Assembly: GCF_000735195.1 (NCBI RefSeq)
Contig: NZ_JPIM01000002.1
Location: 35,747 to 99,746 of the forward strand
Source: Chloroflexus sp. MS-G
GTDB lineage: Bacteria > Chloroflexota > Chloroflexia > Chloroflexales > Chloroflexaceae
Length of the DNA stretch: 64,000 nt
Direction of reading: 5' to 3'
Shown: in pieces, positions 16,899 to 26,199 of the stretch
Layout: each line of letters begins with the position of its first letter
Position numbering within the stretch: position 1 is the stretch's first letter
Made by a program: the position numbers and the translations under genes
The notes under the pieces: model-generated
Seen by the model: only the letters and a program-made list of their open reading frames with translations
What the model was told of the DNA's origin: nothing
The model's database searches: none

Positions 16899-17509
16899 AT
16901 ATCTCTGCTCAGCAAAGCGGTCACTCCAAAACCGATAATGACCAACCCTGACACCAGGTTAATCAGGCGCAGTACCGGCACGGTTACTCGCTGTCGCATC
17001 AGACTAACCCCACCGCTTAGCAGTGTCCACCAGAGGGCTGAACCACAAGCTACGCCGACGACCAACACCAGCCCCATCCCCCCTTTACCAACAGTGCCAA
17101 GACCGGCAAAGATAACGGTAAAGATAAGAATCGTTGCCGGATTTGCCAGTGTCAACAAGAGGGTAGAAAAATAGGCACTCAACAACCGACGCCGTGTCGG
17201 GGTCGACTCAATAGAAACCGGCACTGGTCGGGCGATCATTGTGGTAAGGCCGATCCAGATCAGCGCCATGCCACCAACGATCTGCAATGCCGCATTCAAG
17301 CTGAATATCAACGAACTCAGTGCTTGCAAACCCAACGCTGCGACACTTCCGTAAAGCGCATCAGCAGTGGCAGCACCCAAACCGCTGACAAAACCGACCA
17401 ACCGACCATCGGTGATTGTGCGTCTGATACAGAGCAGGCCAATCGGACCAACTGGTGCTGCAATTGCCAGCCCAAATATCAGACCACGAATGAAAAGCTC
17501 TATCATCAT
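16895..17509 (-). CDS. LysE-family amino-acid exporter
   Basis: A 204-residue inner-membrane protein with about six hydrophobic segments and the family N-terminus FGLAIAAPVGPIGLLCIRRT. LysE/RhtB proteins export amino acids or related small molecules; the substrate here is not known. ATG at 17509 is preferred because AAGGA lies six bases upstream; an ATG at 17515 abuts that site too closely. The central linker (PVPVSIESTPTRRR) is the usual cytoplasmic loop. Coupled to thiN by a 4-base overlap. A TATAAT stands about 20 bases upstream. Confidence 0.88.
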   Translation of the reverse strand: MMIELFIRGLIFGLAIAAPVGPIGLLCIRRTITDGRLVGFVSGLGAATADALYGSVAALGLQALSSLIFSLNAALQIVGGMALIWIGLTTMIARPVPVSIESTPTRRRLLSAYFSTLLLTLANPATILIFTVIFAGLGTVGKGGMGLVLVVGVACGSALWWTLLSGGVSLMRQRVTVPVLRLINLVSGLVIIGFGVTALLSRDM

Positions 17510-17528
17510 TAGCATTCCTTTTCGGGAT

Positions 17529-17534
17529 ATTATA
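17529..17534 (-). promoter_or_regulatory. Predicted -10 element of the lysE-thiN operon
   Basis: Consensus TATAAT on the minus strand 19 bases before the chosen start, implying a very short leader; no clear -35 hexamer. Confidence 0.4.
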
Positions 17535-17619
17535 CGCGATCCAGACTGCTTTGCGCGCCAGAAAACCATGTATACTGAGATTACAGTGTTTACTATACCC
17601 TAAGTACATGAGGAAAATT

Positions 17620-18834
17620 ATGGCTGAATTACGCCGTGTAGCTCTTTTTACCAATGAATACCCGCCATACATTTACGGTGGTGCCGGTGTTCATGTCGAA
17701 TACCTGAGCCAGGCCCTGGCCAGGATTGTACCGGTTGAAGTACGCTGCTTCGGCGATCAACAGATTGAAACGCCAAACCTGAAGGTACGCGGCTATCCAC
17801 GTTGGGAAGAAGCGCGCCAGAATACCGATCCACGCTTTGCCGGGGCAATTGATGCTGTCGCTCGTTCGCTGGCGATGGCTAAAGATACGCTTGATGCCGA
17901 TGTCGTTCACTGCCATACCTGGTACACCGATCTGGCCGGCCTGTTCGCCAGTAAGTTGTGGGGCATTCCGTACGTACTGACCATTCATTCACTCGAACCA
18001 CTCCGACCATGGAAAGTTGAGCAATTGGGCAATGCGTATCACCTCAGTTCATGGATCGAACGCACCGCTATCGAACAGGCCAATGCGGTGATCGCTGTCT
18101 CAAAAGAGACGCGAGCCGATATTTTACGTCTCTTCAACGTTGACCCCAACCGGGTTCACGTGATCTACAATGGAATTGATCTCAACGAATATCGCAAAAC
18201 GAGCGCCACCGATGCTCTCGAACGCTACAACGTTGATCCCAGCCGTCCTTTTGTCCTCTTCGTTGGCCGCATCACCCGTCAGAAAGGAATTATTCACCTG
18301 GTTAACGCTATTCCACACATCGATCCGTCAGCGCAGATTGTGCTCTGCGCCGGTGCGCCCGATACAAAAGAGATCGGGATCGAGATGGAGGAGCGGGTAG
18401 CCGCCGTCAGTGCCCAACGCCCTGGCGTGATCTGGATTCGCGAGATGCTCCCACGACAGGACGTTATCCAGTTCTACTCGCACGCTGCCGTCTTCTGTTG
18501 CCCAAGTGTGTACGAGCCGTTTGGAATCATCAACCTTGAAGCTATGGCCTGCGAAACGGCAGTGGTTGCTTCAGCGGTTGGGGGGATCAAGGAAGTTGTC
18601 GTCCATGAGGAGACTGGCTTGCTAGTCGATCCCCATCTCAAACCAGACAGCTTCGATCCAGTCGATCCTGCAGCGTTCTCGGCTGAGCTAGCAGTTGCCA
18701 TTAATCGCTTGCTGGCGAATCCTGCGTTACGCCACCAGTTCGGTCAGGCCGGACGGCGCCGCGTTGAACAGATATTTAGCTGGGATGCGATTGCCCGCCA
18801 GACGATTGATCTGTACCGGTCAATTATCGGGTAA
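17620..18834 (+). CDS. Glycogen synthase, actinobacterial-type GT4 glycosyltransferase
   Basis: A 404-residue GT-B enzyme of family GT4 closest in pattern to the corynebacterial-type GlgA/GlgM (glycogen synthase or alpha-maltose-1-phosphate synthase). It begins FTNEYPPYIYGGAGVHVEYL, has the VVHCHTWYTDLAG region, the donor-site FVGRITRQKG and the E-x7-E type segment in PSVYEPFGIINLEAMAC. It would extend alpha-1,4-glucan or form maltose 1-phosphate from ADP- or UDP-glucose. The start at 17620 follows a GAGG site. No glgB, glgC or glgE is adjacent. Family level is firm, exact substrate is inference. Confidence 0.87.
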   Translation: MAELRRVALFTNEYPPYIYGGAGVHVEYLSQALARIVPVEVRCFGDQQIETPNLKVRGYPRWEEARQNTDPRFAGAIDAVARSLAMAKDTLDADVVHCHTWYTDLAGLFASKLWGIPYVLTIHSLEPLRPWKVEQLGNAYHLSSWIERTAIEQANAVIAVSKETRADILRLFNVDPNRVHVIYNGIDLNEYRKTSATDALERYNVDPSRPFVLFVGRITRQKGIIHLVNAIPHIDPSAQIVLCAGAPDTKEIGIEMEERVAAVSAQRPGVIWIREMLPRQDVIQFYSHAAVFCCPSVYEPFGIINLEAMACETAVVASAVGGIKEVVVHEETGLLVDPHLKPDSFDPVDPAAFSAELAVAINRLLANPALRHQFGQAGRRRVEQIFSWDAIARQTIDLYRSIIG

Positions 18835-18865
18835 AACGTGCGCAGTAGCCTAGGCCCATCCTGGG

Positions 18866-20431
18866 CTACTCTTGTTCTACCAGTGCTGCAACACTGTCGA
18901 TCTGCACTTCCCCTATCCCACTCCACATATCATACTCGTCATCAATAACAATGGCAGCGAAATACCATGGATAATCAGGCCGTCGGTTCCCTTCACCAGC
19001 CAGATAACCAGACCGCAGGGAATGATACCCAACAGGCACGACCAACGTCTGCCATTCCGGTGGCCCGATCATCCCAGCAGTGATGGTAAATAGCTCACCT
19101 TCGGCATCGCGTAGCCAGAAGCGGAGATAGTGCCCACTACCATCTCCGAACAGCCGTACCGTGAGCGCCGTGGTGGGGTTAGGAAGGAGAATCGGGTCCT
19201 GCAACTCAAAGGCTACGTAGTCGTTATCACGGGTTGTAAAGCGATAAACAATGTGGAATGCCCCTCTCACCGCCTGGACGGAACCATTGGGCTGTGCCGG
19301 TCGTTGCCACGTTTGCCTGGTGTGGCGTTCAAAAAGCTGAACCGTCACTCGCGATGGTTCCGGCACCGATCGGCGCTTCGATGAAGCCAGCGCCCGCAAT
19401 GCTGCGGCAGCCGGCTTGGTACCTCTGAAGTCTGCCCGTCCATTCCCATACGTGAACAGGCCATACGTATTGTGGGGATCATCTTTGAGCGCGTACCAGA
19501 ACACATGGCTTACGCCGCCTTGCCAGAGCGCATGGTACGCACGAGGGAGATAGTCGGCCTGTTGCAGCGCATCAACCAGACCGAGTGCATCACGATCACT
19601 CTTCCCACTCGCCCAACCGACTTCAGTCGCCCAAATTGGCTTCTGACCATAACGCGCAGCAACTGCTCGTACCCTATCAGCAGCCGCAATCAGATTCCCC
19701 TCTTCTGGGTCGAGCGGATCAACGTAGGGATGGATGGCAATCACATCAAACGCATTCCAACCACCATAGGCAGCAATCGCATGCAGAAAGCCGGTATCAA
19801 ATGGATTGATACCTCCCAAAACAATTGTTGCTGTCGGGTCAATCGTCCGAATGGTCTGTGCAGTAGCAAGTAACAGCCGGGTGTACTGTTGAGGGTTCGG
19901 CGCTGGCCGCCAAAAAAGCGCCTGATCGGGTTCGTTCCAGATTTGCCAATGCTTCACGATATGTTTGTAGCGTTGAACGACCGCAGCCGCATAACGAACA
20001 AACGCTGCTTCATCAGGGGCTGCAAATGATATGAGGTTGGGGTGATCGGTTGGATCGGCGGTTGCCCAGCCAACCGCCGGTCCTAACACCGCCAGTATTT
20101 GCAAGCGCTGCCGGTGCAATGCCGAGAGAGCAGCATCGGTAAAAGCCCAATCCCAGGTCTCGGGGTTGGGCTGAATACGATGCCAGTGAATATCTTCGCG
20201 CACCCACTCCACACCAAGATCGGCAATAATGGTGGCGGGAATGGGCATCGTGGCCGCATCGGGATAGCGAGTAGCAAGATGGCTATTGATGCCAATCGCC
20301 AGCGTCGCCGGTAGAGTACGAACAGCAATCGGTCGAGTAATCTGATGACCGGGCACCAGAGCATCACCGGTCGCCAGACTAACGGCCAGTGCCAAAATTA
20401 CCAAACGGTAAAGACCGGTCAAATATGTCAT
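18866..20431 (-). CDS. Secreted clan GH-A glycoside hydrolase with C-terminal beta domain
   Basis: A 521-residue exported protein: N-terminal signal segment (LVILALAVSLATGDALV, residues about 9-26), then a TIM-barrel of about 330 residues. The acid/base glutamate is in WQIWNEPDQALFW and the probable nucleophile glutamate in KPIWATEVGWASG, the pattern of GH39/GH5-like retaining glycosidases. The last 150 residues (VQLFERHTRQTW to the end) form a beta-rich domain resembling a carbohydrate-binding or jelly-roll module. Substrate is unknown; a cell-wall or exopolysaccharide role is plausible. It is followed on the same strand by no gene; upstream on that strand lies the AAA+ activator, separated by 29 bases, so they may be one transcript. 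Confidence 0.8.
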   Translation of the reverse strand: MTYLTGLYRLVILALAVSLATGDALVPGHQITRPIAVRTLPATLAIGINSHLATRYPDAATMPIPATIIADLGVEWVREDIHWHRIQPNPETWDWAFTDAALSALHRQRLQILAVLGPAVGWATADPTDHPNLISFAAPDEAAFVRYAAAVVQRYKHIVKHWQIWNEPDQALFWRPAPNPQQYTRLLLATAQTIRTIDPTATIVLGGINPFDTGFLHAIAAYGGWNAFDVIAIHPYVDPLDPEEGNLIAAADRVRAVAARYGQKPIWATEVGWASGKSDRDALGLVDALQQADYLPRAYHALWQGGVSHVFWYALKDDPHNTYGLFTYGNGRADFRGTKPAAAALRALASSKRRSVPEPSRVTVQLFERHTRQTWQRPAQPNGSVQAVRGAFHIVYRFTTRDNDYVAFELQDPILLPNPTTALTVRLFGDGSGHYLRFWLRDAEGELFTITAGMIGPPEWQTLVVPVGYHSLRSGYLAGEGNRRPDYPWYFAAIVIDDEYDMWSGIGEVQIDSVAALVEQE

Positions 20432-20460
20432 GCCGTAGCCCCTATATACCGAACCGCTGA

Positions 20461-22338
20461 CTACGGCAGCATATCAGCCCGTGAAATACGATAACGGATC
20501 ATCTTACGCCAGAGGGTAGCTCGACTGATCCCCAACAGAGCGGCTGCTCGACTCAAGCGTCCTCTTGCCGCCCGACCGGCCCGCAAAATGGCATCACGTT
20601 CACTTAATTCTTGCGTTTCAGCCAACTTTGGACTGTCGGAAAGGAGGAGAGGGGTTGTATGGCGCGCAATTGCTGGCGGCAAATCGGCCACCGTGAGCAC
20701 ACTCTTCTCTGTCGTTTGCACGATCTGTTCTAACACAACCTCCAGTTCACGAACATTACCCGGCCACGGGTAACTCCGCAGTGCCGCCAACGCATCGGGA
20801 TCGAACGCGATCTGACGGCCAATCTGCTCGCTCAGGCGTCGTAGCATGTGGTTCACCAGCAAAATAATATCGTCACCACGCTGGCGCAATGGTGGAATTT
20901 CGACGACAAATGCACTGATCCGAGCGTATAAATCACCCCGAAAGCGTCCCTCTTCCACCAGTTGCTCGAGGCTATGCCCATGCACAATGAGACGTACATC
21001 AATCGGGATGGGGCGCGTGCCTCCACTGCGGATCACCCGACCCATCTCAATCGCCCGCAATAGCTTTGTCTGCTGTTCAAACGAGAGAGCATCAATCGAC
21101 TCCAGATACAACACACCGCCATGCGCCAGCTCGAGTTTGCCTGGACGACCGGGTTGTTGTTCGGTACCCTCAACTCCAAACAGTTCGCTATCGAGCAACT
21201 GACGTGGAATGGCCGCACACGATACCCGCACGAACGGTCCACCCGCCCGATTACTCGCATTATGGATCGCCTGCGCGAAGACTTCCTTACCAGTACCAAC
21301 CTCACCTCGCAGCAAAATTGCGCCACGACCGGCAGCGGCAATGCGGGCCTGCCGTAATGTTTGCCGCATACTTTCACTCTGGCCGACAATATCACGAAAC
21401 GTGAAGGTTGCTCGTGCACCAACCATCTGCTGCACCAGTTGACGTACACTCTCTGTCGGACGTAGCGTAATCACGCTGCCCAGATAACGTCGGCTACGAT
21501 CCCACACCGGTCGTACATCGCACATGATCGCCTGTGGGCCATTTGGTGTCTGCCAGATGACTTCTTGTTCTTCTAGTGTACTCAGATTCTGTAGCGCCAT
21601 AACAATCGCTGGCGGTGGCGTAATCACACTGGCCAGCAAGCGTCCAGCAGCCGAGCGCACATTAATCCCTAGAATACTCGCCACGCGCCGACTCAAGCGA
21701 CGAATCTCACCGTTTGGTCCAACAAAGATGAGACCTTCATTGATCGAATCAAGCGTTGCATACAGTTCGGTAAGCTGGTCGTTTGCTTCATTAAGCAGTC
21801 GCTCGGCGCGCAATTGACTATGCAGAGCCTGTGCCGCTGCGATCACCATTCCGAGCGCATACGGGTGCTGCTCTTCAGCGCGGTTGAGAATCGCTAATGC
21901 GCATAGCGCTTTGCCATCAGGGCTATAGACAGGAGCAGCAGACAGCGCAAATGGCTGCAACCAATAACAATAGTGTTCATCACCGGTGGTCTGAAAGGGG
22001 AAAGCCTCGCGTAAGGCAAGATCAACCGCATTCGTGCCAGCAACCTCTTCGGCCAAGCTAATCCCATAACCAATGCCGTACCGCTGCGCCTGCGTCATCA
22101 CAGCACTATCACCGGCGAGATCGATGATAGTCCCTTGATCGTCACAAACGACAACTACAAAGCCAGGATGTTCACTCATCTGGTACAAATCTTCAATTGA
22201 CGACTGAACCAGCGTGCGCAGATGACTCCATCCAACGAGATTGACCGTTCCGGCTTGCGGTGCTTGCGTTGGTTCGAGACCGCGCGCCTGACAACGTGCC
22301 CAAGATCGCTGAATCGGTGGAAGCGCAAGTGTTACCAT
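20461..22338 (-). CDS. AcoR-like AAA+ transcriptional regulator lacking the sigma54 contact loop
   Basis: A 625-residue regulator: GAF-like sensor (about 60-175), PAS (about 190-295), AAA+ core (about 315-540), and Fis-type helix-turn-helix at the end (RLSRAAALLGISRATLWRKM). Walker A reads GEVGTGKE (345-352). The segment that normally carries GAFTGA reads ELFGVEGTEQQPGRPG (385-400), without that motif, and Walker B reads LYLESI instead of LFLDEI. The arginine-finger segment RFRGDLYARI is kept. GAFTGA is what touches sigma54, so this protein probably does not activate sigma54 polymerase; like TyrR or HupR-type variants it may act with sigma70 or as a repressor. Target genes are unknown; the neighbours are a glycosidase and puhE. 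Confidence 0.88.
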   Translation of the reverse strand: MVTLALPPIQRSWARCQARGLEPTQAPQAGTVNLVGWSHLRTLVQSSIEDLYQMSEHPGFVVVVCDDQGTIIDLAGDSAVMTQAQRYGIGYGISLAEEVAGTNAVDLALREAFPFQTTGDEHYCYWLQPFALSAAPVYSPDGKALCALAILNRAEEQHPYALGMVIAAAQALHSQLRAERLLNEANDQLTELYATLDSINEGLIFVGPNGEIRRLSRRVASILGINVRSAAGRLLASVITPPPAIVMALQNLSTLEEQEVIWQTPNGPQAIMCDVRPVWDRSRRYLGSVITLRPTESVRQLVQQMVGARATFTFRDIVGQSESMRQTLRQARIAAAGRGAILLRGEVGTGKEVFAQAIHNASNRAGGPFVRVSCAAIPRQLLDSELFGVEGTEQQPGRPGKLELAHGGVLYLESIDALSFEQQTKLLRAIEMGRVIRSGGTRPIPIDVRLIVHGHSLEQLVEEGRFRGDLYARISAFVVEIPPLRQRGDDIILLVNHMLRRLSEQIGRQIAFDPDALAALRSYPWPGNVRELEVVLEQIVQTTEKSVLTVADLPPAIARHTTPLLLSDSPKLAETQELSERDAILRAGRAARGRLSRAAALLGISRATLWRKMIRYRISRADMLP

Positions 22339-22604
22339 GTTCTACCTCATCATATCATCCGGCTATTAATATTATAGCTAATTTGGCTCCTCGTTTATAT
22401 TCGTACCAATCCGTGCGCTGCGCAGTGCATACACCTTCTCATACCTGACATTGGTGTGTGCGGAGCATCGCACCCTACCCATAGGTTCCGAATGCCCGTT
22501 GACCATCGCCATTCCGATGACGGTATGTGCGTATGATCCCCCCATGCGTGCGGACGTGTTTTGATCATCGGTGACAGCAGCACCAGGGTTGTCTCCCTGT
22601 ACAC

Positions 22605-22668
22605 TCGAGTCACTCCCCTGCCTCTCCACTCGTGGAAGAGTTGAAAGGAGACAAGGGAGAAGATGAGG
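22605..22668. repeat. Degenerate CCCCT...GAGGGG palindromic intergenic repeat
   Basis: Left arm CCCCTGCCTCTCCACTC and right arm with AAGGGAGAAGATGAGGGG can pair imperfectly across GTGGAAGAG. It resembles the elements at 10460, 32325, 36505 and 47257. Confidence 0.45.
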
Positions 22669-22915
22669 GGGCTTGCCACACGGTCTGCCAAGTGCGCGAC
22701 GGGAAGACGTGGTCAGCGAATGCCTCCCTGCTGATGGAGGGCATGAGATGGTGGACCCTACCTACCGTGCGCTGACGGGCATGATCGGCGCACCAACAAG
22801 GAGACCTGGCAGCAGACCACTGCCGGAACAGGAGCTGCTACTGCGGTACTCATTTTGCTTGCCGCGCTCCTGGTACGATGAAAACGTTAAAAAGCTCTAA
22901 AAACAGAACATACCC

Positions 22916-22944
22916 TTTACGACCCCTGCTATTTCATGTACAAT
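22916..22944 (+). promoter_or_regulatory. Predicted sigma70-type promoter of puhE
   Basis: TTTACG (22916-22921), a 17-base spacer, and TACAAT (22939-22944) stand about 40 bases before the puhE start. No TGT-N12-ACA palindrome of the PpsR type was seen. Confidence 0.45.
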
Positions 22945-22982
22945 TATGACATTAGTGCAAAAACTGTCAGAAAGTGCAGGCT

Positions 22983-23747
22983 ATGAACTGGTCTGATATT
23001 GCTTTCTATTACCTTCTACCACTGCTCACCACTGTCACACTATGGATAGGGCTGACATTAGGTTTAATCTGGCTTAACCGACGCGGGCCATGGGTAGGCG
23101 GATGGGCCGTGTTTTTGAGTTTACCGGTGCTATTCTTTGCCCACAGTGAACTCCTAAGCACACGCCATGACCTGAGCAACCTCGGCGCTTATCGTGCCTT
23201 TACCGCCGGTCTGTTAATCTGGGCCTGGCACGAGTTGGCCTTCTACAGTGGCATTCTTGCCGGCCCTCGTCGCCAACCCTGTCCCCCGTATGCCCGTGGC
23301 ATCCAGCGCTTCTTCTACGCACTTGGTACTCATCTGTATCATCAACTGAGCTGTTTACTCGAATTGGGTTTGTTGATCTGGCTGTTGCAAGATGCAAGTC
23401 ATTGGCTCGGCCCATTGACGTTTGGATTGAGTTGGGCCTTACAGCAAAGTGCAAAACTGAACGTCTTGTACGGGGTACGTGCCCTTCAGGTTGAACTCTT
23501 CCCAGCCCATCTGTCCTTTCTAGCCAGCTACTGGCGTCCTGGACCACCGAGCGCCTTTTTTCGCCCCAGCGTGTCGGTGAGTACGCTCCTGGCAGTGATG
23601 CTCTGGTTAAGTGTCGGCGCGCACGTCGGCGATTCAGCAGCGCTGCGGCTGGCCCTCTTAGCCAGTCTGCTGACGTTGGGTGCTCTCGAACACTGGCTTC
23701 TTCTACTGCCTGCTCCGGCTACCGCACCTGCACCGGCAACCGATTGA
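22983..23747 (+). CDS. puhE: Photosynthetic complex assembly protein PuhE-like (DUF3623)
   Basis: A 254-residue integral membrane protein with about seven hydrophobic segments. The pattern HELAFYSGILAGPRRQPCP (about residues 83-101) and a later THLYHQL and LNVLYGVRAL match the DUF3623/PuhE family, found in phototrophs with type 2 reaction centres and thought to help assemble photosynthetic complexes. In purple bacteria puhE sits in the puh operon; here it is alone, next to no other photosynthesis gene. The extra Ala/Pro-rich tail (PAPATAPAPATD) is low complexity. Start at 22983 is chosen over a GTG at 22974; the ribosome site is weak for both. Family recognition is from memory of conserved segments. 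Confidence 0.75.
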   Translation: MNWSDIAFYYLLPLLTTVTLWIGLTLGLIWLNRRGPWVGGWAVFLSLPVLFFAHSELLSTRHDLSNLGAYRAFTAGLLIWAWHELAFYSGILAGPRRQPCPPYARGIQRFFYALGTHLYHQLSCLLELGLLIWLLQDASHWLGPLTFGLSWALQQSAKLNVLYGVRALQVELFPAHLSFLASYWRPGPPSAFFRPSVSVSTLLAVMLWLSVGAHVGDSAALRLALLASLLTLGALEHWLLLLPAPATAPAPATD

Positions 23748-24097
23748 TGATAACCACATTCCGCATTTTGTAACCGCCTGCAGTACCCTGCATCCATGAG
23801 GGGGATCAGAAACCTGGGTTACTGATCACGCTCTCGGAAGCTGGCAAGTGATTGTACCCGTTCTCCCTGATGGTACAGAACAGGTATGCCCTGCTGCGCC
23901 TGCCAAACGTGATGATTCGGATCGAATCGGGAAGAACAATTCACAAACCACCCATCGACTTGAGGATGTTCCACGCTACTTATGATGAGCTGAAAACCAC
24001 TATCCCCTGACCTGACACCTGATACGTGCAGCTTGTCGCCAGGCGAGGTATCGGTTATGATGAAGGGACAAGGTGTGCAAAAAGGAGCACCCAAACC
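23748..24097. other. Intergenic stretch puhE-acyl-CoA synthetase
   Basis: A 350-base gap with no gene that I can support. It holds the GATCA module (23804-23838). An in-frame extension of the synthetase upstream of 24098 has no family similarity. Confidence 0.45.
23804..23838 (+). repeat. Copy B of the GATCA...ATCACGCTCTC intergenic module
   Basis: GATCAGAAACC, then GGGTTACTGATCACGCTCTC. It aligns with 32583-32618 (GATCAAAACC, then GAGTTTCCAATCACGTTCTC) and with the right end of 10580-10653. Confidence 0.6.
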
Positions 24098-26188
24098 ATG
24101 TTAGAAGCAATCTTCAATCCGCAATCGGTAGCCGTGTTTGGCGCCTCGCCCAATCCGGCACGCCTCGGCCACCGAGTGCTAAAAAATATTATCGATCACG
24201 GCTATCAAGGGCGCATCTACCCAATCCATCCGCGCGCAACCGAAGTTCTCGGCTTCCCTGCTTACCCTTCGGTGATGGCCGTTCCCGACCCGGTCGATTT
24301 GGCAGTGATCGTTATTCCACCCCAACATGTTCTGGCTGCGGTGAACGAATGTGGACAAAAGGGGGTACGTGGCCTGGTTGTGATCACTGCTGGCTTCAAA
24401 GAGGTTGGCGGCGCCGGACGTGACCTCGAACGAGAGTTACTGGCTACGGTGCGGCGTTACGGAATGCGCATGATTGGCCCCAATTCGCTGGGCATCATTG
24501 ACACTATCAGTAAGTTGAATGCCTCATTTGCCAATGCCATGCCGCTCCCTGGAAACATCGCTCTGATGTCACAATCAGGCGCTATCTGTGCTGCGATTCT
24601 CGATTGGAGTCATCAGCAACGGATCGGCTTCTCGCGTTTTGTCAGTCTCGGCAACAAGGCTGATGTCGATGAGGTCACGCTGCTAGAGGCCTGGAATCGC
24701 GATGAGCATTCCAAAGTGATTCTTGCCTATCTAGAGGCAATTGACGACGGTCCTAATTTCATTCGGGTAGCGCGTGAAGTGACGAAAGTCACACCGGTAG
24801 TTGCCATCAAAAGTGGGACAACGGCTGCCGGTACTCGGGCAGCTTCTTCGCACACCGGTTCACTGGCCGGTTCTGAAACCGCTTACGAAACGGCGTTTGC
24901 GCAGAGTGGTATTCTGCGTGCCCGCACCATGAATGAGCTGTTTGATCTGGCGCTGGTCTTTGCCTATCAGCCAATGATTCGCGGTAACCGAGTGGCGATT
25001 GTTACGAATGCCGGTGGGCCAGGGATTATTGCTACCGATACCGTAGAACGAAGTGGGCTGGCAATGGCCGAATTCACCCCTGAAACGATTCGTCGTCTGC
25101 AAGCGAAACTACCTCCCAACGCCAACTTTTTCAACCCAATTGACGTCATCGGTGATGCGACTCCAGACCGTTATGCCTGGGCCATCGAGGCTGCGCTGGC
25201 CGATCCAAACGTTGATGGCCTGATTATCCTCTTTACCCCGCAGGCTGTCTCCGATCCGCTTGTGACGGCACGGCTCATCATTGATCTGAGTAAACAGACG
25301 ACCAAGCCAATTGTCACTAGTTTTATGGGTGGCGCTAGCATCACGAGTGCGGTAGAGGCTCTGAATACAGCATGTATTCCTAACTATCTCTTTCCCGAAC
25401 GAGCTGTGCAATCACTGGCCGCAATGTACCGTCAGTCGCTCTGGCAGCAACGTCCGGCGCCGACCTACCGCACCTTTCCGGTTGATCGTCAGCGCGTGGC
25501 CGATCTGTTCGCCAAAGTACGCGCAGCCGGTCGGGTCGAATTGGGTGAGATTGAAGCGCGGGAAGTGATTGAAGCCTATGGGATGCGATTACCGCGGAGT
25601 CGGTTGGCCCAGACCCCCGATGAAGCCGTCGCCATTGCCAATGAATTTGGTTATCCAGTAGTGCTAAAAATCTCTAGCCCAGATATTCTGCATAAAAGCG
25701 ACATTGGTGGGGTACGAGTCGGCTTACATGACGCAACGGCGGTACGCGACGCCTTTGAACTAATTGAATATCGAGCACGCAAGTATTTGCCCTCCGCCCG
25801 CATTTGGGGCATACTGGTGCAAGAGATGGTGCGCAAAGGCCGCGAAATCTTAGTCGGTATGACACGCGATCCCCAGTTCGGGCCACTGATCGCAGTAGGA
25901 ATGGGAGGCATCTATGTTGAAGTGTTAAAGGATGTTGCCTTCCGCCTTGCCCCCCTAAGCGTCGAAGAGGTGCAAGAGCAGATACGTTCAATTCGCGCTT
26001 ATCCGCTCTTACGCGGTGTACGCGGTGAACCACCGGCTGACATCGCTGCCATCGAAGAGACGATCCTGCGAGTCAGTCAAATGGTTACCGATTTCCCGGA
26101 AATTGTCGAGATGGATATTAATCCACTCGTCGTTCATCACGAAGGCGAGGGCGCAATCGTCCTCGATGCCCGGATCATCCTCAACTAG
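24098..26188 (+). CDS. ADP-forming acyl-CoA (acetyl-CoA) synthetase, fused alpha-beta type
   Basis: A 696-residue enzyme that converts an acyl-CoA, ADP and phosphate to the acid, CoA and ATP, or the reverse. Residues 1-135 are a CoA-binding Rossmann domain (VAVFGASPNPARLGHRVLKN), followed by two succinyl-CoA-ligase-like domains with the phosphohistidine at His252 (SSHTGSLAGSE), and a C-terminal ATP-grasp domain from about 480 (EFGYPVVLKISSPDILHKSD; GREILVGMTRDPQFGPLI; EMDINPLVV). The start at 24098 follows AAAGGAG; it matches the family N-terminus (LEAIFNPQSVAVFGAS). It is followed after 11 bases by a P-loop/DRTGG protein, a pair seen with acetate and energy metabolism. Acyl preference is unknown; protein acetyltransferase fusions (GNAT) are absent. 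Confidence 0.92.
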   Translation: MLEAIFNPQSVAVFGASPNPARLGHRVLKNIIDHGYQGRIYPIHPRATEVLGFPAYPSVMAVPDPVDLAVIVIPPQHVLAAVNECGQKGVRGLVVITAGFKEVGGAGRDLERELLATVRRYGMRMIGPNSLGIIDTISKLNASFANAMPLPGNIALMSQSGAICAAILDWSHQQRIGFSRFVSLGNKADVDEVTLLEAWNRDEHSKVILAYLEAIDDGPNFIRVAREVTKVTPVVAIKSGTTAAGTRAASSHTGSLAGSETAYETAFAQSGILRARTMNELFDLALVFAYQPMIRGNRVAIVTNAGGPGIIATDTVERSGLAMAEFTPETIRRLQAKLPPNANFFNPIDVIGDATPDRYAWAIEAALADPNVDGLIILFTPQAVSDPLVTARLIIDLSKQTTKPIVTSFMGGASITSAVEALNTACIPNYLFPERAVQSLAAMYRQSLWQQRPAPTYRTFPVDRQRVADLFAKVRAAGRVELGEIEAREVIEAYGMRLPRSRLAQTPDEAVAIANEFGYPVVLKISSPDILHKSDIGGVRVGLHDATAVRDAFELIEYRARKYLPSARIWGILVQEMVRKGREILVGMTRDPQFGPLIAVGMGGIYVEVLKDVAFRLAPLSVEEVQEQIRSIRAYPLLRGVRGEPPADIAAIEETILRVSQMVTDFPEIVEMDINPLVVHHEGEGAIVLDARIILN

Positions 26189-26199
26189 TGGAGGCAATG

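Larger units (their letters stand above)
22339..22982. other. Intergenic stretch between the AAA+ regulator and puhE
   Basis: A 644-base gap between divergent genes. Open frames at 22395-22691 (minus) and 22673-22900 (plus) have no family features and atypical composition (Met, His, Arg rich), so they are not called. A degenerate palindrome of the CCCCT/AGGGG type lies near 22605-22668. The right end holds a promoter for puhE. Confidence 0.5.

Noticed and set aside
22395..22691. 98-codon minus-strand open frame in the puhE upstream gap
   Set aside because: Passes through a palindromic repeat, with no ribosome site or family features.
22673..22900. 75-codon plus-strand open frame before puhE
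   Set aside because: Composition and lack of motifs suggest chance; puhE has its own promoter after it.
22916..22982. PpsR/CrtJ-type TGT-N12-ACA operator before puhE
   Set aside because: The nearest TGT and ACA are nine bases apart, so the spacing is wrong.
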